DNA from: Gnetum montanum
Lineage: Eukaryota > Streptophyta > Gnetopsida > Gnetales > Gnetaceae
Reading direction: 5' to 3'
Length of the DNA: 64,000 nt
Assembly (NCBI GenBank): GCA_015680685.1
Contig: MNCI01008985.1
Span: 292,514 to 356,513 of the forward strand
Numbering within the stretch: the first letter of the stretch is position 1; the number at the start of each line of letters is the position of its first letter. Both the position numbers and the translations under genes were made by a program. This document shows, piece by piece, positions 48,641 through 60,285 of this stretch. The notes below the pieces were generated by a model. It saw nothing but the letters and a program-made list of their open reading frames with translations. It did no database searches and was not told the DNA's origin.

Positions 48641-49480
48641 CACAAGGGCTATTAACCCTCAACCTACTATTGGTTCTGACAACTGCATGAAGAAAATACC
48701 TTTCTTTAGAACCAAAAATCTGACTAAGCCCTTGCAACCACAAGTAGCTGATTCTTCAACCACCTCACTATCACTTGAAGCTTTGGAGCTCCCTTCAATC
48801 CAAAAACCACACTCAATGCATATGATCATGTTAACTCATGCCATCACCAATTGGATAAAATCTAGATATCTTCCTAGGAAATTCTCATATCCTAGGAGTC
48901 CTCTAATATATCTACAAATCAGTAGAAATGAGTTGTGCAAAGATCTTTTGAATTCAGGTTCTAGTGTCAACTTGATTTCCCAAGAAATGTACAAGGCCTG
49001 GAACCTACCTCCACTAAAAAAGAGTAACATTCATTTAGAGTTGTCCGACCAATCCATCACTATCCCATTGGGACTAGTGGAGGACATTGTCACCACTGTT
49101 TGTGGATGGTCATATCTAGCCGACTTCCTAGTGATTCAAGTAAACAACAGTAAGGGGAACTTCCCAATCATAATGAAAAGAGCATGATTAAGCATAGTTG
49201 ATGTGCACCTAGGAATCTATGATCTTTCCCTAAAAATATCAAAGAAAAATACATTTGGAAAGATCAAGAAGAAGAAAGTTCCATGCATCACATACAGTGA
49301 CTGAAGGTGTAATTGCGTGCAGAAGACATGGTTCATGCAATGTTTAACATTACCTACATGCAATCAGTGTGCACAAGTGAATGATATACAAAGATGCCTA
49401 TATGAATCAGCCATAGGATAGGAAGGCACCTAGTGGGTGATAGCTGATCAAGAGAGTAGTTCAACTATATGCATTTAACC
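48641..49480 (+). pseudogene. Protease region of B1
   Basis: The frame 48687-49187 carries KDLLNSGSSVNLISQEMYKA, where Athila relatives (including B2) have L-L-D-S-G-S. The catalytic Asp is therefore Asn (GAT to AAT). PLGLVEDIVTTVCGWSY and GNFPIIMKRA follow. The enzyme would process gag-pol; this copy is dead at the active site. Confidence 0.8.
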
Positions 49481-50565
49481 AATTCAGGGTTTGACTTGCG
49501 CCTACATCGATAGCATAGACACATTAGAGCAAGTCCATTGCCAACTTTCAAGTCTTGACCTTGAGAATATCAACTGGGGAAAGTTGGAAATCCCTTATAA
49601 GTTTAAGCAAGAGCCTCTTGAACTAAAACCATTGCTGACAAGTGTGGAATACATGTTTCTTAAAAATAGAAAATCAGTAATTATTAACGTGAAGCTTGCT
49701 CCTTAACAAAAAGAGAGACTGGTGATGATGATAAATAAATGGTCGAAAGTCTTCACTTGGTCATATCCTAAATTAACTAGAATAGATCCTAGGATATGCC
49801 AACATAGGATTTACATCGACCCCTCCATGAAGCCTCGAAGACAATCGCAAAGGCGATTGAACCCAAAGTTGAAGCAAGGAGTTAAGGAAGAAATTAAACA
49901 GCTTCTAAAAGCTAGGTTCATCTACCCCATTGCTAATAGCAAATGGGTTATCCCCTTAGTGATAGTGCCTAAAAAAGGAGGCAAATGGAGGGTGTGCATA
50001 GATTTCAGGCTACTAAACATGGCAACATTCAAGGACCACTTTTCGTTGCCATTCGTTGACCAAGTCATAGACACCATCACAGGGCATCACTACTATAGTT
50101 TTCTAGATGGGTACAATCGGTACAACCAAATACAAATAGCCCCAGAAGACTAAGCCAAGACTATGTTCACCAGTCCTTGGGAAACATTTGCATACAAACA
50201 GATGTCATTTGGCTTGTGCAATGCCCCTGCAACATTTTAACGGTTAGTTGTAATCATATTTTAGCAGTAGATAGGAAATGGTATGGAGGTCTTCATGAAT
50301 GAATTCTTCACCTACGGAGCAAACTTTGATCAAGTCTTGGACTAATTAGAGAAAGTATTAAAATGATATGTAGAAACCAATTTAAGGCTTAACTGGCAGA
50401 AAATCCATTTAATGGTCTAAGAAGGTGTAGTATTAGGGCATAAGATCTCATAAACAGGGATAGAGGTAGACCCTAAAAAGATTAAAGTTATCCAAGGAAT
50501 TACTTGATAGCCTAAAAATATTAAAGATATCTTATCATTCCTTGGATATACTGGCTATTATAGAC
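49481..50565 (+). pseudogene. pol: Reverse transcriptase of B1
   Basis: Plus strand: DPSMKPRRQSQRRLNPKLKQ, FIYPIANSKWVIPLVIVPKK, WRVCIDFRLLNM, SFLDGYNRYNQIQIAPED and MSFGLCNAPATF. The active site reads VFMNEFFTYG, so both aspartates of the FMDDF motif are lost. The connection segment ends SFLGYTGYYR at about 50563. There the sequence jumps to the very end of pol (PFHELRIAST), so RNase H and all of integrase are deleted. Several stops are present. Confidence 0.85.
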
Positions 50566-52558
50566 CCTTCCATGAGCTTAGAATAGCCAGTACTCATACT
50601 ACCTCTATTGGTGGACAACCTTGCTCGCTATTTCAGATCTCCTCCTTCCAACTTAGTCATGGGGGAGATAGCCACCTATGCCAACCATTCTAGGTCCTTA
50701 GTACTTTTTGTATTTTTTGTTTTACACATTTCTTTAATCTTTCTTATTTTTGTTTTACATCATTGTTCACATTTTTACTATTTCTTTGTTTGGTTAATTT
50801 ACTTTCATTCATCATACAATAAGTGCTCCTGATGGTAGATTGAATTATATACTATTGATTGCTAATGTCTGGTTTTTACCTCTAAATTATGATGCTAATA
50901 TTATGATATGGTTATTTTGATAAAATAGGCAATGAGTCCACATCATCCATTGATCCATTCAACTCTATGGTCTCCCTTGACTTGGAACTGTATAGTCCCT
51001 TTTTCTAATCAACTTCCTAATAAATTGGTGGCTTAGTATTTTTCAATCTAAAGGAAGGACTCAATGGTTGAAAAGGATGTGACTTTAAGGGGATTTGATG
51101 CATTTGTGCTGACCATTCTCTTGGGTGCTTGGATGCATTTTCTTGGGTTTTCTACCATTTTGCCATTGATAAAATATTAGGAAGCTAAGTGAATAAAAAT
51201 AAGTCTTTGCATAGTGTTTTTCTCATGTAAAAAAAATAAAAAGTGGGAATTCAAATCATACCCCTTAGACATAATAAAGCAATATGGGCTACAAGCATTG
51301 GTTATGGCACTGGAAAGACATGCTACCCATGCCTAAAGGTTTCCTCTAACTAAGGCCCTTTCTCACTTCCTGCTTCTCCATCTCGCTCTCCTTAGGATGG
51401 TTGTGACTCTTTATGGAGGCATTTTTGTTGGATTGGCCACATGTATTGATGCAAGGTCACTGAGTGTGGCTAGTTTGAGTCCAGATTTGGAATAATTTCT
51501 ACTCAGTCACATTAACCATGACATACACAAGGGACTTTACACAACTTTGCTTTTGGGATTCCATTCCATTTCTACTCTCCATATTTCTTTTCATTTTCCA
51601 CCTCATTACCAATTTTATGATTAGTCCATATCTTGGTTGATGCATTTTTCTTCCTTGGTAAACTCTTGTGGGTAAGTTTTAAAATCTTGCTTTCATATGA
51701 CATTCCTAAAGCCTACAGACTCTTTGTTTTGTGAGCTTGTCAGAGCATAAAGGGCATGATCTTGCTTTGGGGAGGATCCACTAGAATTACTTTTTGGTGA
51801 AATTTTTAAGTTCTTTTCCCTAAACATTCTCTGCAATCAACCATGTCTTGTTTCATCCCCATCTTTAACATCCACTTTATTGGCATTACTGTTGTTATTT
51901 TTCCCATCTTTCTTATTCCTTATATTTTTCCATCTTATTGCTACCATAGGTTCACTCTTAGTCATAGGGTCCCTTGCACAAATTTTTCAATTTCTCCATT
52001 CCACTACTTGCCTAACCCCTACACCTTGGGTAGTTATCAGTAATAAGCCTCTAACCCAACTTCTTCCATAACCACAACCCAACCAATGTGCTTTATATCA
52101 AGGCAAGGTATCAATTGCATTGTGGCTTACTTATCCTTGCTCATTTGTGACTTTGTTGTGTGTGAAAATGAAAATTACACAAACTATGGATTGGAATAGG
52201 AGGAAGCGCTTGGGATGGACTGAAGCTAGAATGTTTACACCAGGAATAAGTTTGGTCACGTGGCTATGGATAAATAATGGAAGGTGCAATCATGGCATCG
52301 GCAGAAATGTGCCTCATTTTCTTTTCTCTCTCTCTCTCTCTTCAAGCTATCAAATGGAGGCCTGGATGTCATTTATGTATAATGTTCCCCATAAAGGACA
52401 TGAACACCAATGTTGTAATATCTTTTTTGATTCATTCACTAGGCATTTTAAATCTATCATCCCATTTCACCATCAATTCTCATTCAATGAATAATCTCAT
52501 AACTTCCCAATATTTTGTAAGGAACTCATGGATGAGTTTTCATTTAGTTGTGGGGGTA
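50566..52558 (+). other. pol-end scrap and 3' untranslated region of B1
   Basis: The first 120 bases are the last codons of pol, ending in the ACTTAGTCATGGGGGAGAT block shared with B2, B3 and C. The rest is non-coding. It is homologous to the 3' regions of B2 (38544-40440, opposite strand) and B3 (21651-23700). It ends with the purine tract TTGTGGGGGTA immediately before the LTR. Short ORFs here have no support. Confidence 0.65.
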
Positions 52559-53413
52559 TGATGAGCCACAATATCACACCCGTGATATCGTGTTCGCAAT
52601 ATTGCATCCATGATATCATGTACGCGATATCGTGGCCTTCCTTGCGATATCACGCATGTGATATCGCAACCTGCCTCATTGCCTATAAATGAGAGACATG
52701 CACACTTGGTTTGCATAGTCAGTCTTAGTCCCTTAGCCAAACTCTTGCCTTTTCTCCCTCTTAGAGTTAGAATTATTTTTTCATGCCCATAGTAGGAGTC
52801 ATAAAGTGAACAGATCTTTATTCGAGCATTATGTACCTGAGCACACCTTGTGTACAGCAATAAAGACTAACTTTGTGATAAACCTTGCAACATTAAGAAT
52901 AGATTAATTAATGTTAATTACTGTTACTTAATGCTTTCCTTAGTTAATTAATGATTCTCTCTCACCCTACAACACTCTTAAGTAAGCACACACAGTACGA
53001 TCACTTTGAGCATGCGTGTAACACTTCGTAACCTAGTAATAATTAGCGTTTGGTAATCCCAATGGTGTTGCACTGGTTCAAGATGTATATGGCAAGTGGG
53101 AACGAATACTAGTGTTAGGATTAGTTAGATCCTAGTTAATAAGTAGTCCAATTAAATTAGTTACTTAGCTATCTCTCTCTTCCCTTATTAGTAGCAGGAC
53201 ATAAAAACACATAAAAAGTATAAAAATCATATGCCTCAAGTTTACTTAACCATATAATCATGACATACAAGTAAGATTTGGGAAGAGAATGATTAATCAA
53301 CCCATTCTTGTTCCACAAAGGCTCATAAGCACTTAGTCCATGGAATTTGACCGGATTGTGCGTGGACACTTGTATTCGTATGGTTGAGCGTAGGGATACC
53401 TCATTGCTCACCA
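52559..53413 (+). repeat. 3' LTR of B1
   Basis: Starts TGATGAGCC and ends CTCACCA. The U3 contains a cluster of palindromic ATATCAC / GATATC units (52570-52670), followed by TATAAAT at 52684-52690. The full length of 855 bp serves as the intact reference for the interrupted 5' LTR. Confidence 0.9.
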
Positions 53414-53418
53414 ACGTG
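53414..53418. repeat. Target-site duplication of element B1, right copy
   Basis: ACGTG, identical to 36918-36922. Confidence 0.8.
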
Positions 53419-54930
53419 CTCCTGTGAAATTTGATAGTGGCACAACAAGAACATTGAATGATTATTTGATATGGTTTGTGACCACTTCTACTACTCCTAC
53501 TACATCCTGGTGTTGCATAACCAGTACTGTGGCTCCTTCACTAGTTTCTAATTGCACTTGAAAAGGTGCAATGTTTCTAGAGATCTGTTATGACCAATGT
53601 GATTCCCCTCCTTTTGTTTGGATGGAAACCTCACCCCATGTGCAATCAGTTGAGAATGTGGGTTGTACAGCATCATCAATGATCTTGAAGAGATTTAACT
53701 CATCACAACTTCCCCAACTAATTGATTTAACGATGGCTTAGAGATGACTCATTAACAGTTGATAGTCCTACGGTAGTGGCAATGGTTGGTCTTGCTAGCC
53801 TGTCGGTTGTGTGCTAGGCCCCACTTCCTATTGTTGACTGGGCCTTGTGTCCAGAAGCTAGTTAGGCCTAGTTGTTTGAGGTGCAATGGGTCCAACCATC
53901 TACTCTTACTTAGGATCTAGTGTCTCACCAGCATCTTTCCTTGGTGCTAGTGGCTTCAGTAATTTGGAAAATGAGGCATTTTGAGCCTTTTTGGGGATGT
54001 TATTGGTGTGCCCCAGAATTCTAGCACATTGGAAAAACTNGAAAATGAGGCATTTTGAGCCTTTTTAGGGATGTTATTGGTGTGCCCCAGAATTCTAGCA
54101 CATTGGAAAAACTTCTTGATTAGGCAAGGAAAAGGCAATGCAAACTTCCCTATCTTATGTTCTTCAAACCAACTTAATATTTCTATGAGATATAGATGTG
54201 GCAAGTTGGCATCAACCTTGCCCATCAGGATTGCACTTCCTCTAGCTACATAGGTGAAAATTCTGTTTAATCCTTTTTTTGAGAAGAGGTGATAGGTACC
54301 AATTTTAAAATAGATCCTCTCTTCAAGTGTGAGCTCTCCATATGTTTTATCCTCCTTGCCATATGTCCTTTTTAACCATATTTTTCATACATTAGTGTTA
54401 AAGCAAGTGGATAGGTGAGTAACCTTGGGCCCTATATTCGGAAGGTTTAGAACTTCCAAAATGGCCTTGGTAGAGAAATTGACTGAAATCCCAACAATAT
54501 TAGTGGTGGAACCTTCTTATTTTTTATGTCAAAATTGGTACATCTCCCCTAAGTACCAATCACCACTCTCCAAGAGAACAAGCCATAGTGGAGACCCTTT
54601 AAGTTGATCTCTGACTAACTCAAGGGAAAATTTGGTAAAAGGTCCAAAATTGAGTTCCACGATCACTTTTGCTAATGTGGACCTTTCCTGAATTTCCTGA
54701 ATGCATTTCAGAGATAATGTGAGATGTTATCCCTATTCAGGTGCCTTTCCTTCTCCACCTTCTTCATTCCTAGATTGTGTAGTAACAAGAGGTTCTTGAT
54801 GAATGCTAAATGATTGTGCCTCCTATTCGACATGTTTTATGAGAGGAGCTTGGCCTCTACCTCTCCTTGGTCATTTGGATGCATCCTGAGAGGGTCCTCC
54901 ATGTTTTCCTCATTTATGGACCACCTACAA
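53419..54930 (-). pseudogene. ORF3 X2, N-terminal part
   Basis: Minus strand, one main frame with few stops. Recognisable text includes AKVIVELNFGPFTKFSLELV, SGDWYLGEMYQF, VNFSTKAILEVLNLPNIGP, LTLEERIYFKIGTYHLFSKK and VDANLPHLYLIEILSWFEEH. X1 has the matching W-Y-M-G-E-T-Y-L-F-W and F-K-I-A-A-Y-H-L-N-R motifs, so the two are homologues. A possible splice acceptor TTGTAG|GTGG lies near 54935, consistent with a spliced subgenomic message. Function unknown. The N at 54040 separates two copies of the same 73 bp, an assembly artefact. Element B1 cuts the gene at 53419/36922. Confidence 0.68.
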
Positions 54931-56960
54931 TCACACAGGATCATTTGTTAGTAATTTCATTTAACAAAATTTGATTTATACCTTACTCATTGCCTTTAAT
55001 AAATTCATTTCTTGCCTAGTGTGATTTCAGAGTTAGAATTTTTCATGAAAATCTCCCTAAAAGTTTTGATATCAACCCTAATTTAATTAGGTGACTCCAA
55101 AAAATAATTTTCATGGTCTAGGTGAAGAAATAAAATTAAATTCGCATATGTTTTTAGCATTTCTTAAGGTCACTTACCCCTTATGATATCCTTTGGGCAA
55201 TGGAAAATTTCAAAGAAACTACACACAACTTGGAGTGTACCCTTTCCCCATAACTAAGTTAAATACTCTGGGTTTAAGCAAGTTCAATCAGAATGAGAAT
55301 CGAAGCATTAATGAGAAAGACATTAATTTTTGAATGATGGGTGCTTAGAGTGTAAGAATTCATGAAAGAAAATTGCAACTCCCCTCACATGAATAATGGA
55401 AAATGACATTGACGCGCGTGCATGGGGGGTCCATATATATAGATATTATAGATGCGATATCGCGTACGTGCTAGTGCGGACCCAATATCACATCAAACCT
55501 GATACTAGGTACCTGATATCTTGTCCCTTCTGAAATAGGGTACTTGGAAAAATTGATAAATTTTTGAATTTCCAAGGCCAAAATAAAGGATTTAAGGTAA
55601 ATTTGAAAGATCTAGGGTAACGTTGAGGAGACCTAAAGGAACGAAAAGTGTATTGAAGTGGAATTTTATAATGAAGTTTGTGAATAGGGTGAAGAAAAAG
55701 AACATGTAGTGGTGCACAAGAATGTTCAAATTAAAATGATGATGAAGGAAAGGATAACTTTAGCAATGCAATACTTGGAGGGTATAAGATGATGTGATGA
55801 TATGCAACGAGTGAAAATTACAAAAGTTACACAAGTGGATCCTCCCCAAAGCAGGTTCCTACCTATCATGCCCTTACGTAACCACACCTTAAAATATCTA
55901 TAGGCACTAAAAGGGTTAAATGAAATCCTCACCAGTGCAACAAAACACACACATGTTAAATACCACTATGATGAGGTATGAGTTCTATGCCACATAAAAC
56001 ACAAGTAAAAAAAATATTTGGATAGTGGGGTAAAATAAATCATAGAAGGGATTGTAGAAATTGGTACATGAGGTAACTAACCCTGAGCACAATGAATCTT
56101 GAGTGTGGGGCATGATTAATGTATCATTAGCCTTTCACTCCAAAATCAAGATCAAGTCCATGCCTCTGATTAGTGACATCATATTGTTTCATCTAATGAT
56201 GGACAACCATAAGAGCACCATGATAACAAGGTGTACAATCACTTAGCATTTTGTCCAAGGGAGGAGTGATTTGAAATTTCTCTATGGCACATTCTTCTTA
56301 ATCTTTCCTTTGTTATTATTTTTTCTTCTTTCTTTTCACTTGGCTACTTTGGCACTTTGTCATTGCCAACGGTGATCTAGAGAAGCCACCAACCTTCAAG
56401 CATAGGTGCATGCCTTTCTAGTGGAACCCTCTAAAACAATATTGAGTTTATTTATTGATTTCCTTTATTAATATTACTTCCATTTTTTGTTGGATCTACA
56501 AGGACCTTAGTACAACCAAGCTGCATGAGAGCATCTATAGATGTCACCAAAGATAATTCATAAGTCCTCTTGATGTCACACCCTAGCCATTCTCACTTAG
56601 TCCATCATTTTTCGCTCTAGAAATAATGAATATAAAGTTACTTTTAAGTTTTAATGATGACAAGAATATCATCGTACCCATAGTAGAACCTCTTATTAAT
56701 AGAATGGGTGGGTGGATGTTGTGGGGCTCACTGTCCAAATAATTAGTCCCCTGAGACTTGATAGCATAGAACAACACCTCAACCGATGAGTCACATGAGT
56801 ATTTTATTTACCGATGAGATTACCCACAAAAAGATAAAATGATAAATTAAAAAAATGAAAAATTAGAGAATAAAAATTGAAAAGTAAGAAATTGTAAGAC
56901 CAAAGAAATAGAAAAATATTTACTAATTCTACTTATTACAATGGGGGGTATCCTGCATGA
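54931..56960 (-). other. Spacer of element C between gag and ORF3
   Basis: Non-coding and AT-rich, homologous to the spacer of B3 (21651-23700). Shared blocks include GGATCCTCCCCAAAGCAGG near 55838. It has a short GATATCGCG-rich stretch (55448-55525) like the C and B1 LTR U3 arrays. No gene is supported. Confidence 0.6.
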
Positions 56961-59300
56961 CTAAACCTTTGAACATGGCTAGAATTAATAAATGGAAAAT
57001 TTGGATCCATGCATGTTGGAAGCATTGGGGTCTAGCCATATCCAAACCACTGGGTGTCTTGTGATGTCATGGCAGGGATGTACCAAAATTGGGGTTCACA
57101 CACTTGATTGAAGTAGGCATAGTGGGATAGATTATAAGATGTGAACATGTGATAAGGAGCTAATCCACTATGGCACTCATGACCATAAGATGGTATGCAA
57201 GCATCAATATGTTCCTCCATGTGGTCATATCCATTGGCCCAGATGGTTGTTGGAGTGTTAATTGGTGGCCTGAATGAGGTAATAGGAGGTGTGGGATTCA
57301 AAGAGGAAGATGCATCATAGTCTTAGGCTTGTGTTGAGTTAGAGGATGCAGTGATTTCAGAACCATGATGTCTCTTTCTATAGTCATGCCTAAAGAAAGG
57401 ATGCTTTTGATGTTGTGGAGGACCTCCACTACTATTGACAGTAGTAGCACAAGTAATGTTCGTGGATTGGTGTTATGATGCAAAACCTTTTGGTGCTACT
57501 AGTGGCAATGTATAAGGAGGTAAAGGATGAGAATATTAAGGACAAGGAGGAGCATAAGGAACATGAGGTGGTGATCTCATGGGAGAGGACATGGGTTGAT
57601 AGGACTTGGGAGAATGATAATGATGAGGTGAATTAGAGGATGTTGATCTAGTTGGGGAAATAGGGTGTTGAACATAATAAACATTTGATGTCAAGGTATA
57701 TGAAGGATGTGGTTTATTTAGCGGTGGTCTCCCCCATGACTGGGGGTTTTTCCACTACAATTGGACATGGTACTTTTGTACAAAATCTAGATGTAGCATT
57801 CCTCCCCAATGCTCATGTAAATGTGACAATACTCAGCATTGAATTTTAGGGTGATCGTACAAAGAAACATTGCATTGATACTTACGATTAGCAGTTGAGC
57901 CCCTATACTTATTATCTTCAACCCTTATTTCTGATTGTCGAGTGGTGTTCTATCTTGTTTCTTGCTTTGGAACCCTCCATTTATCCTATTTTTTAGAGTG
58001 TTCATGCATGGTTCCACCTCTAATAATGTTTGCATATTCTCCAAATTTTTCATGTACCCATTCCATCATCTTATTGATCTTTGCCTCAATTTCATCTAGT
58101 GATTGTAGTATTGGCAAAGATGATTCCACCTCCTTAAGGTGATTTGATTTCTCCTCTTCATGATTATGCACCTTTGTTATTTTAAGATTTTGATCTTGTT
58201 GATATCTTTCAATATTCTCCCATTTGGCTATTTCTCCTTCTTCTTTTGCTACTCACTTAATAAGCTCTTGAAATTGGTGGGTTCATAGTTCATATAGTTG
58301 ATTTGGGGCATACATCCCTAAGGTCTCCCTTCTTTCATTATGAAGCCCATCCATGATGTGATACATTAGCCTTTCCTCGGAGAACCCATGGCTTGGGTAG
58401 TTGCTTAACAATAAATAACATCTTTCTAAGGCCATGTACAAGGGTTCACGTTACCCTTGTTTCCATTCTTGGATTTGTCTCCTCAAGGTTGACACTCTTG
58501 CATAGGTTTGATATCTTTCATTCAAGAGTTCTATCATTGTCAGCCAATAGTGAACTAATTTGGGTTTTAAAGATCTATACCATACTTTTGCTTGGCCAAT
58601 GAGTGTCAGAGGATAGAGATTAAGTCTTTACCACACATTATCAATATTTTTCCATGCACAAGCATCATAGAAGGCTTGTAAATGATGTTGCGGATCTAAA
58701 TCATAGCCTCCTGAAAACTTCAGAAAGTTGTTTAAATCAAGCCTAGGTAGATGGCTTTCCTTATGATGCCAACAGGGTATTTGAATAGCCTCTTGTATAT
58801 TCATTAGGCTCTTAGTGGCTAACAGGGGTTCATCGTCACTATGTAGGTTATGAGTTGGTGAGTTGGGACGATGTTGTCTTTGTTCATGTTGGCATTCCTA
58901 ACTTTATCTGTGGATTCGATTTTTATTTCTATGCTGACCCCTTGAGAAATAGTCATCCATGTCATGACATGATGTTGAAGGAATAGAGGAAGAGAGAGAA
59001 CTAGAACACTCATCATGACTTTTGTAATTCTCCCAATCATCCCTAGATAAACTCTTATTAACCATTGAGAAGGTCCTAAGCATTATGGGCCCCCTCATTC
59101 CATGGGATGTCCCTTCCTCGTTAAAGGTTTCTGGGTTGGATGACAAGAGTCCTTAAGTATCATTGGGGTGTCCATGAACATATGAGACTCTTGCATAAGA
59201 TTGAGTACACCGAACTTCTTCATCGTCATATATTTTGTTGGTTCTCCAATGAATTATCTTGCTAGTTGTTGCATTAACATCATCTTGTGAGAGAAACATT
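56961..59300 (-). pseudogene. gag: gag of element C
   Basis: Minus strand: a serine-rich N-terminus (SHDECSSSLSSSIPSTSCHD near 59010), capsid (HLPRLDLNNFLKFSGGYDLD near 58750, HGFSEERLMYHIMDGLHNER near 58380) and a helical part (VESSLPILQSLDEIEAKIN near 58130, EWVHEKFGEYANIIRGGTMH). A degraded zinc knuckle lies near 57865 and a long proline/histidine-rich tail ends near QWFGYG at 57035. The text then passes into SHAGYPPL, which corresponds to the pol-end block of the other elements, so pol is missing. Several stops and frame changes are present. Confidence 0.75.
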
Positions 59301-59412
59301 ATTGGGAATTATGTGTGACTTATTTACAATTAATTTCTTTCTATAAGATATATCATTACTACTTCCTTATAGCGATCTTGTATGATATAAATAATCTAAA
59401 TAACTAGCACCA

Positions 59413-59430
59413 TCCCCAGAAATGATGCCA
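59413..59430 (-). promoter_or_regulatory. Primer-binding site of element C, tRNA-Asp type
   Basis: Minus strand TGGCATCATTTCTGGGGA. It differs from the tRNA-Asp complement by four transitions and one transversion. Confidence 0.6.
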
Positions 59431-59431
59431 A

Positions 59432-60280
59432 TGATGAGTAGTGAGGTACCCCTACACTCAATCATATGAATACGAGCGTGTACACGGGATCTGGTCGAAC
59501 TCCATAAATGGACTAGTTATGGAACCTAGATAGTTACACGTTGATTGCAATTTGTTGTCTTCCCACCTAGACTAGTATTTTCTTTGTCACATATGGTTTA
59601 GTCCAAAGTGAGGTGTATGATGTGGTTTCTAATACTATGCTACTCCTAGAGACAGTTGAAAATAATTGTGATTATGCTAATAAGAAATATGGAGTAAAAT
59701 CTAAACTAGCTTAAGTGTGATGAGCATCCATCCTTTATCATCCATATGGATCTTGGACCTCATGTACTACCTCTGGGATTACCAAGCACATATTAATTGA
59801 GCACCACTAGATATGCTACTAAGTTACCAAGTACTTACACTTAAATGTTGGTAATTAAGATGTACTCATTCCACATTAACAATAGGAATAGTAAATAATG
59901 ATAAAGAAATATTAACTAAGTAAATAATAAATAATAATCAAGAATTAATAAATTAAAAATTAAGTAAATGCTGCAATGATGGAGTAATCTCAATCTTTAT
60001 TGCCAGTTGTGTGCATGTCGAAGTACATCACTCTTGAACAAAGTTTTCATACAATTACAAACATCACACTATGGGCATGCACTTGGAAAAGAACTGAAAA
60101 CCAACTAAAAACTGACAAAAAGACTCTACCCTAAGATTTACCAACTAACTCAGTTCCTATGCACCTAAATGCTATATTTATAGGCCTACACAAGAATCAT
60201 GATATCATGTATTCGATATCGTTATCCAAGCTACAATATCATGTATTTGATATCAAGGCCTTACAAACCACGATTCATCA
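59432..60280 (-). repeat. 5' LTR of element C (right copy)
   Basis: Collinear with 35338-36200. It starts TGATGAGTAGTGAGGTACC and ends GATTCATCA. The TATA box (minus) is at 60182-60175, with ATGATATC palindromes upstream of it (60195-60260). Confidence 0.87.
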
Positions 60281-60285
60281 ATAGG
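60281..60285. repeat. Target-site duplication of element C, right copy
   Basis: ATAGG against GTAGG at 35333-35337. Confidence 0.6.

Larger units (their letters stand above)
36923..53413 (+). mobile_element. Element B1: Athila-type retrotransposon, carrying B2 in its 5' LTR
   Basis: Bounded by LTRs and a perfect 5-bp duplication, it is about 8.0 kb once B2 is set aside. Its 5' LTR is 36923-37561 plus 46085-46257; the 3' LTR is 52559-53413. A tRNA-Asp-type primer site lies at 46259-46276 and the purine tract GTGGGGGTA is directly before 52559. It codes gag, protease and RT on the plus strand but lacks RNase H and integrase and has no ORF3. It inserted into ORF3 of element C. Confidence 0.88.
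35338..60280 (-). mobile_element. Element C: Athila-type element without pol, split by B1
   Basis: Its LTRs are 35338-36200 and 59432-60280. On the minus strand the order is LTR, tRNA-Asp-type primer site, gag (59300-57000), spacer (56960-54930), ORF3 X2 (54930-53419, interrupted by B1, then 36922-36211), purine tract AATGGGGTA and LTR. No protease, RT, RNase H or integrase is present: the gag C-terminal text passes straight into the pol-end/spacer text near 56960. Without B1 the element is about 8.4 kb. It would have needed enzymes from relatives such as B3. Confidence 0.8.

Noticed and set aside
52570-52670. Satellite or replication origin made of GATATC palindromes
   Set aside because: It is confined to the U3 of LTRs immediately upstream of TATA boxes, so it is better explained as a promoter array.
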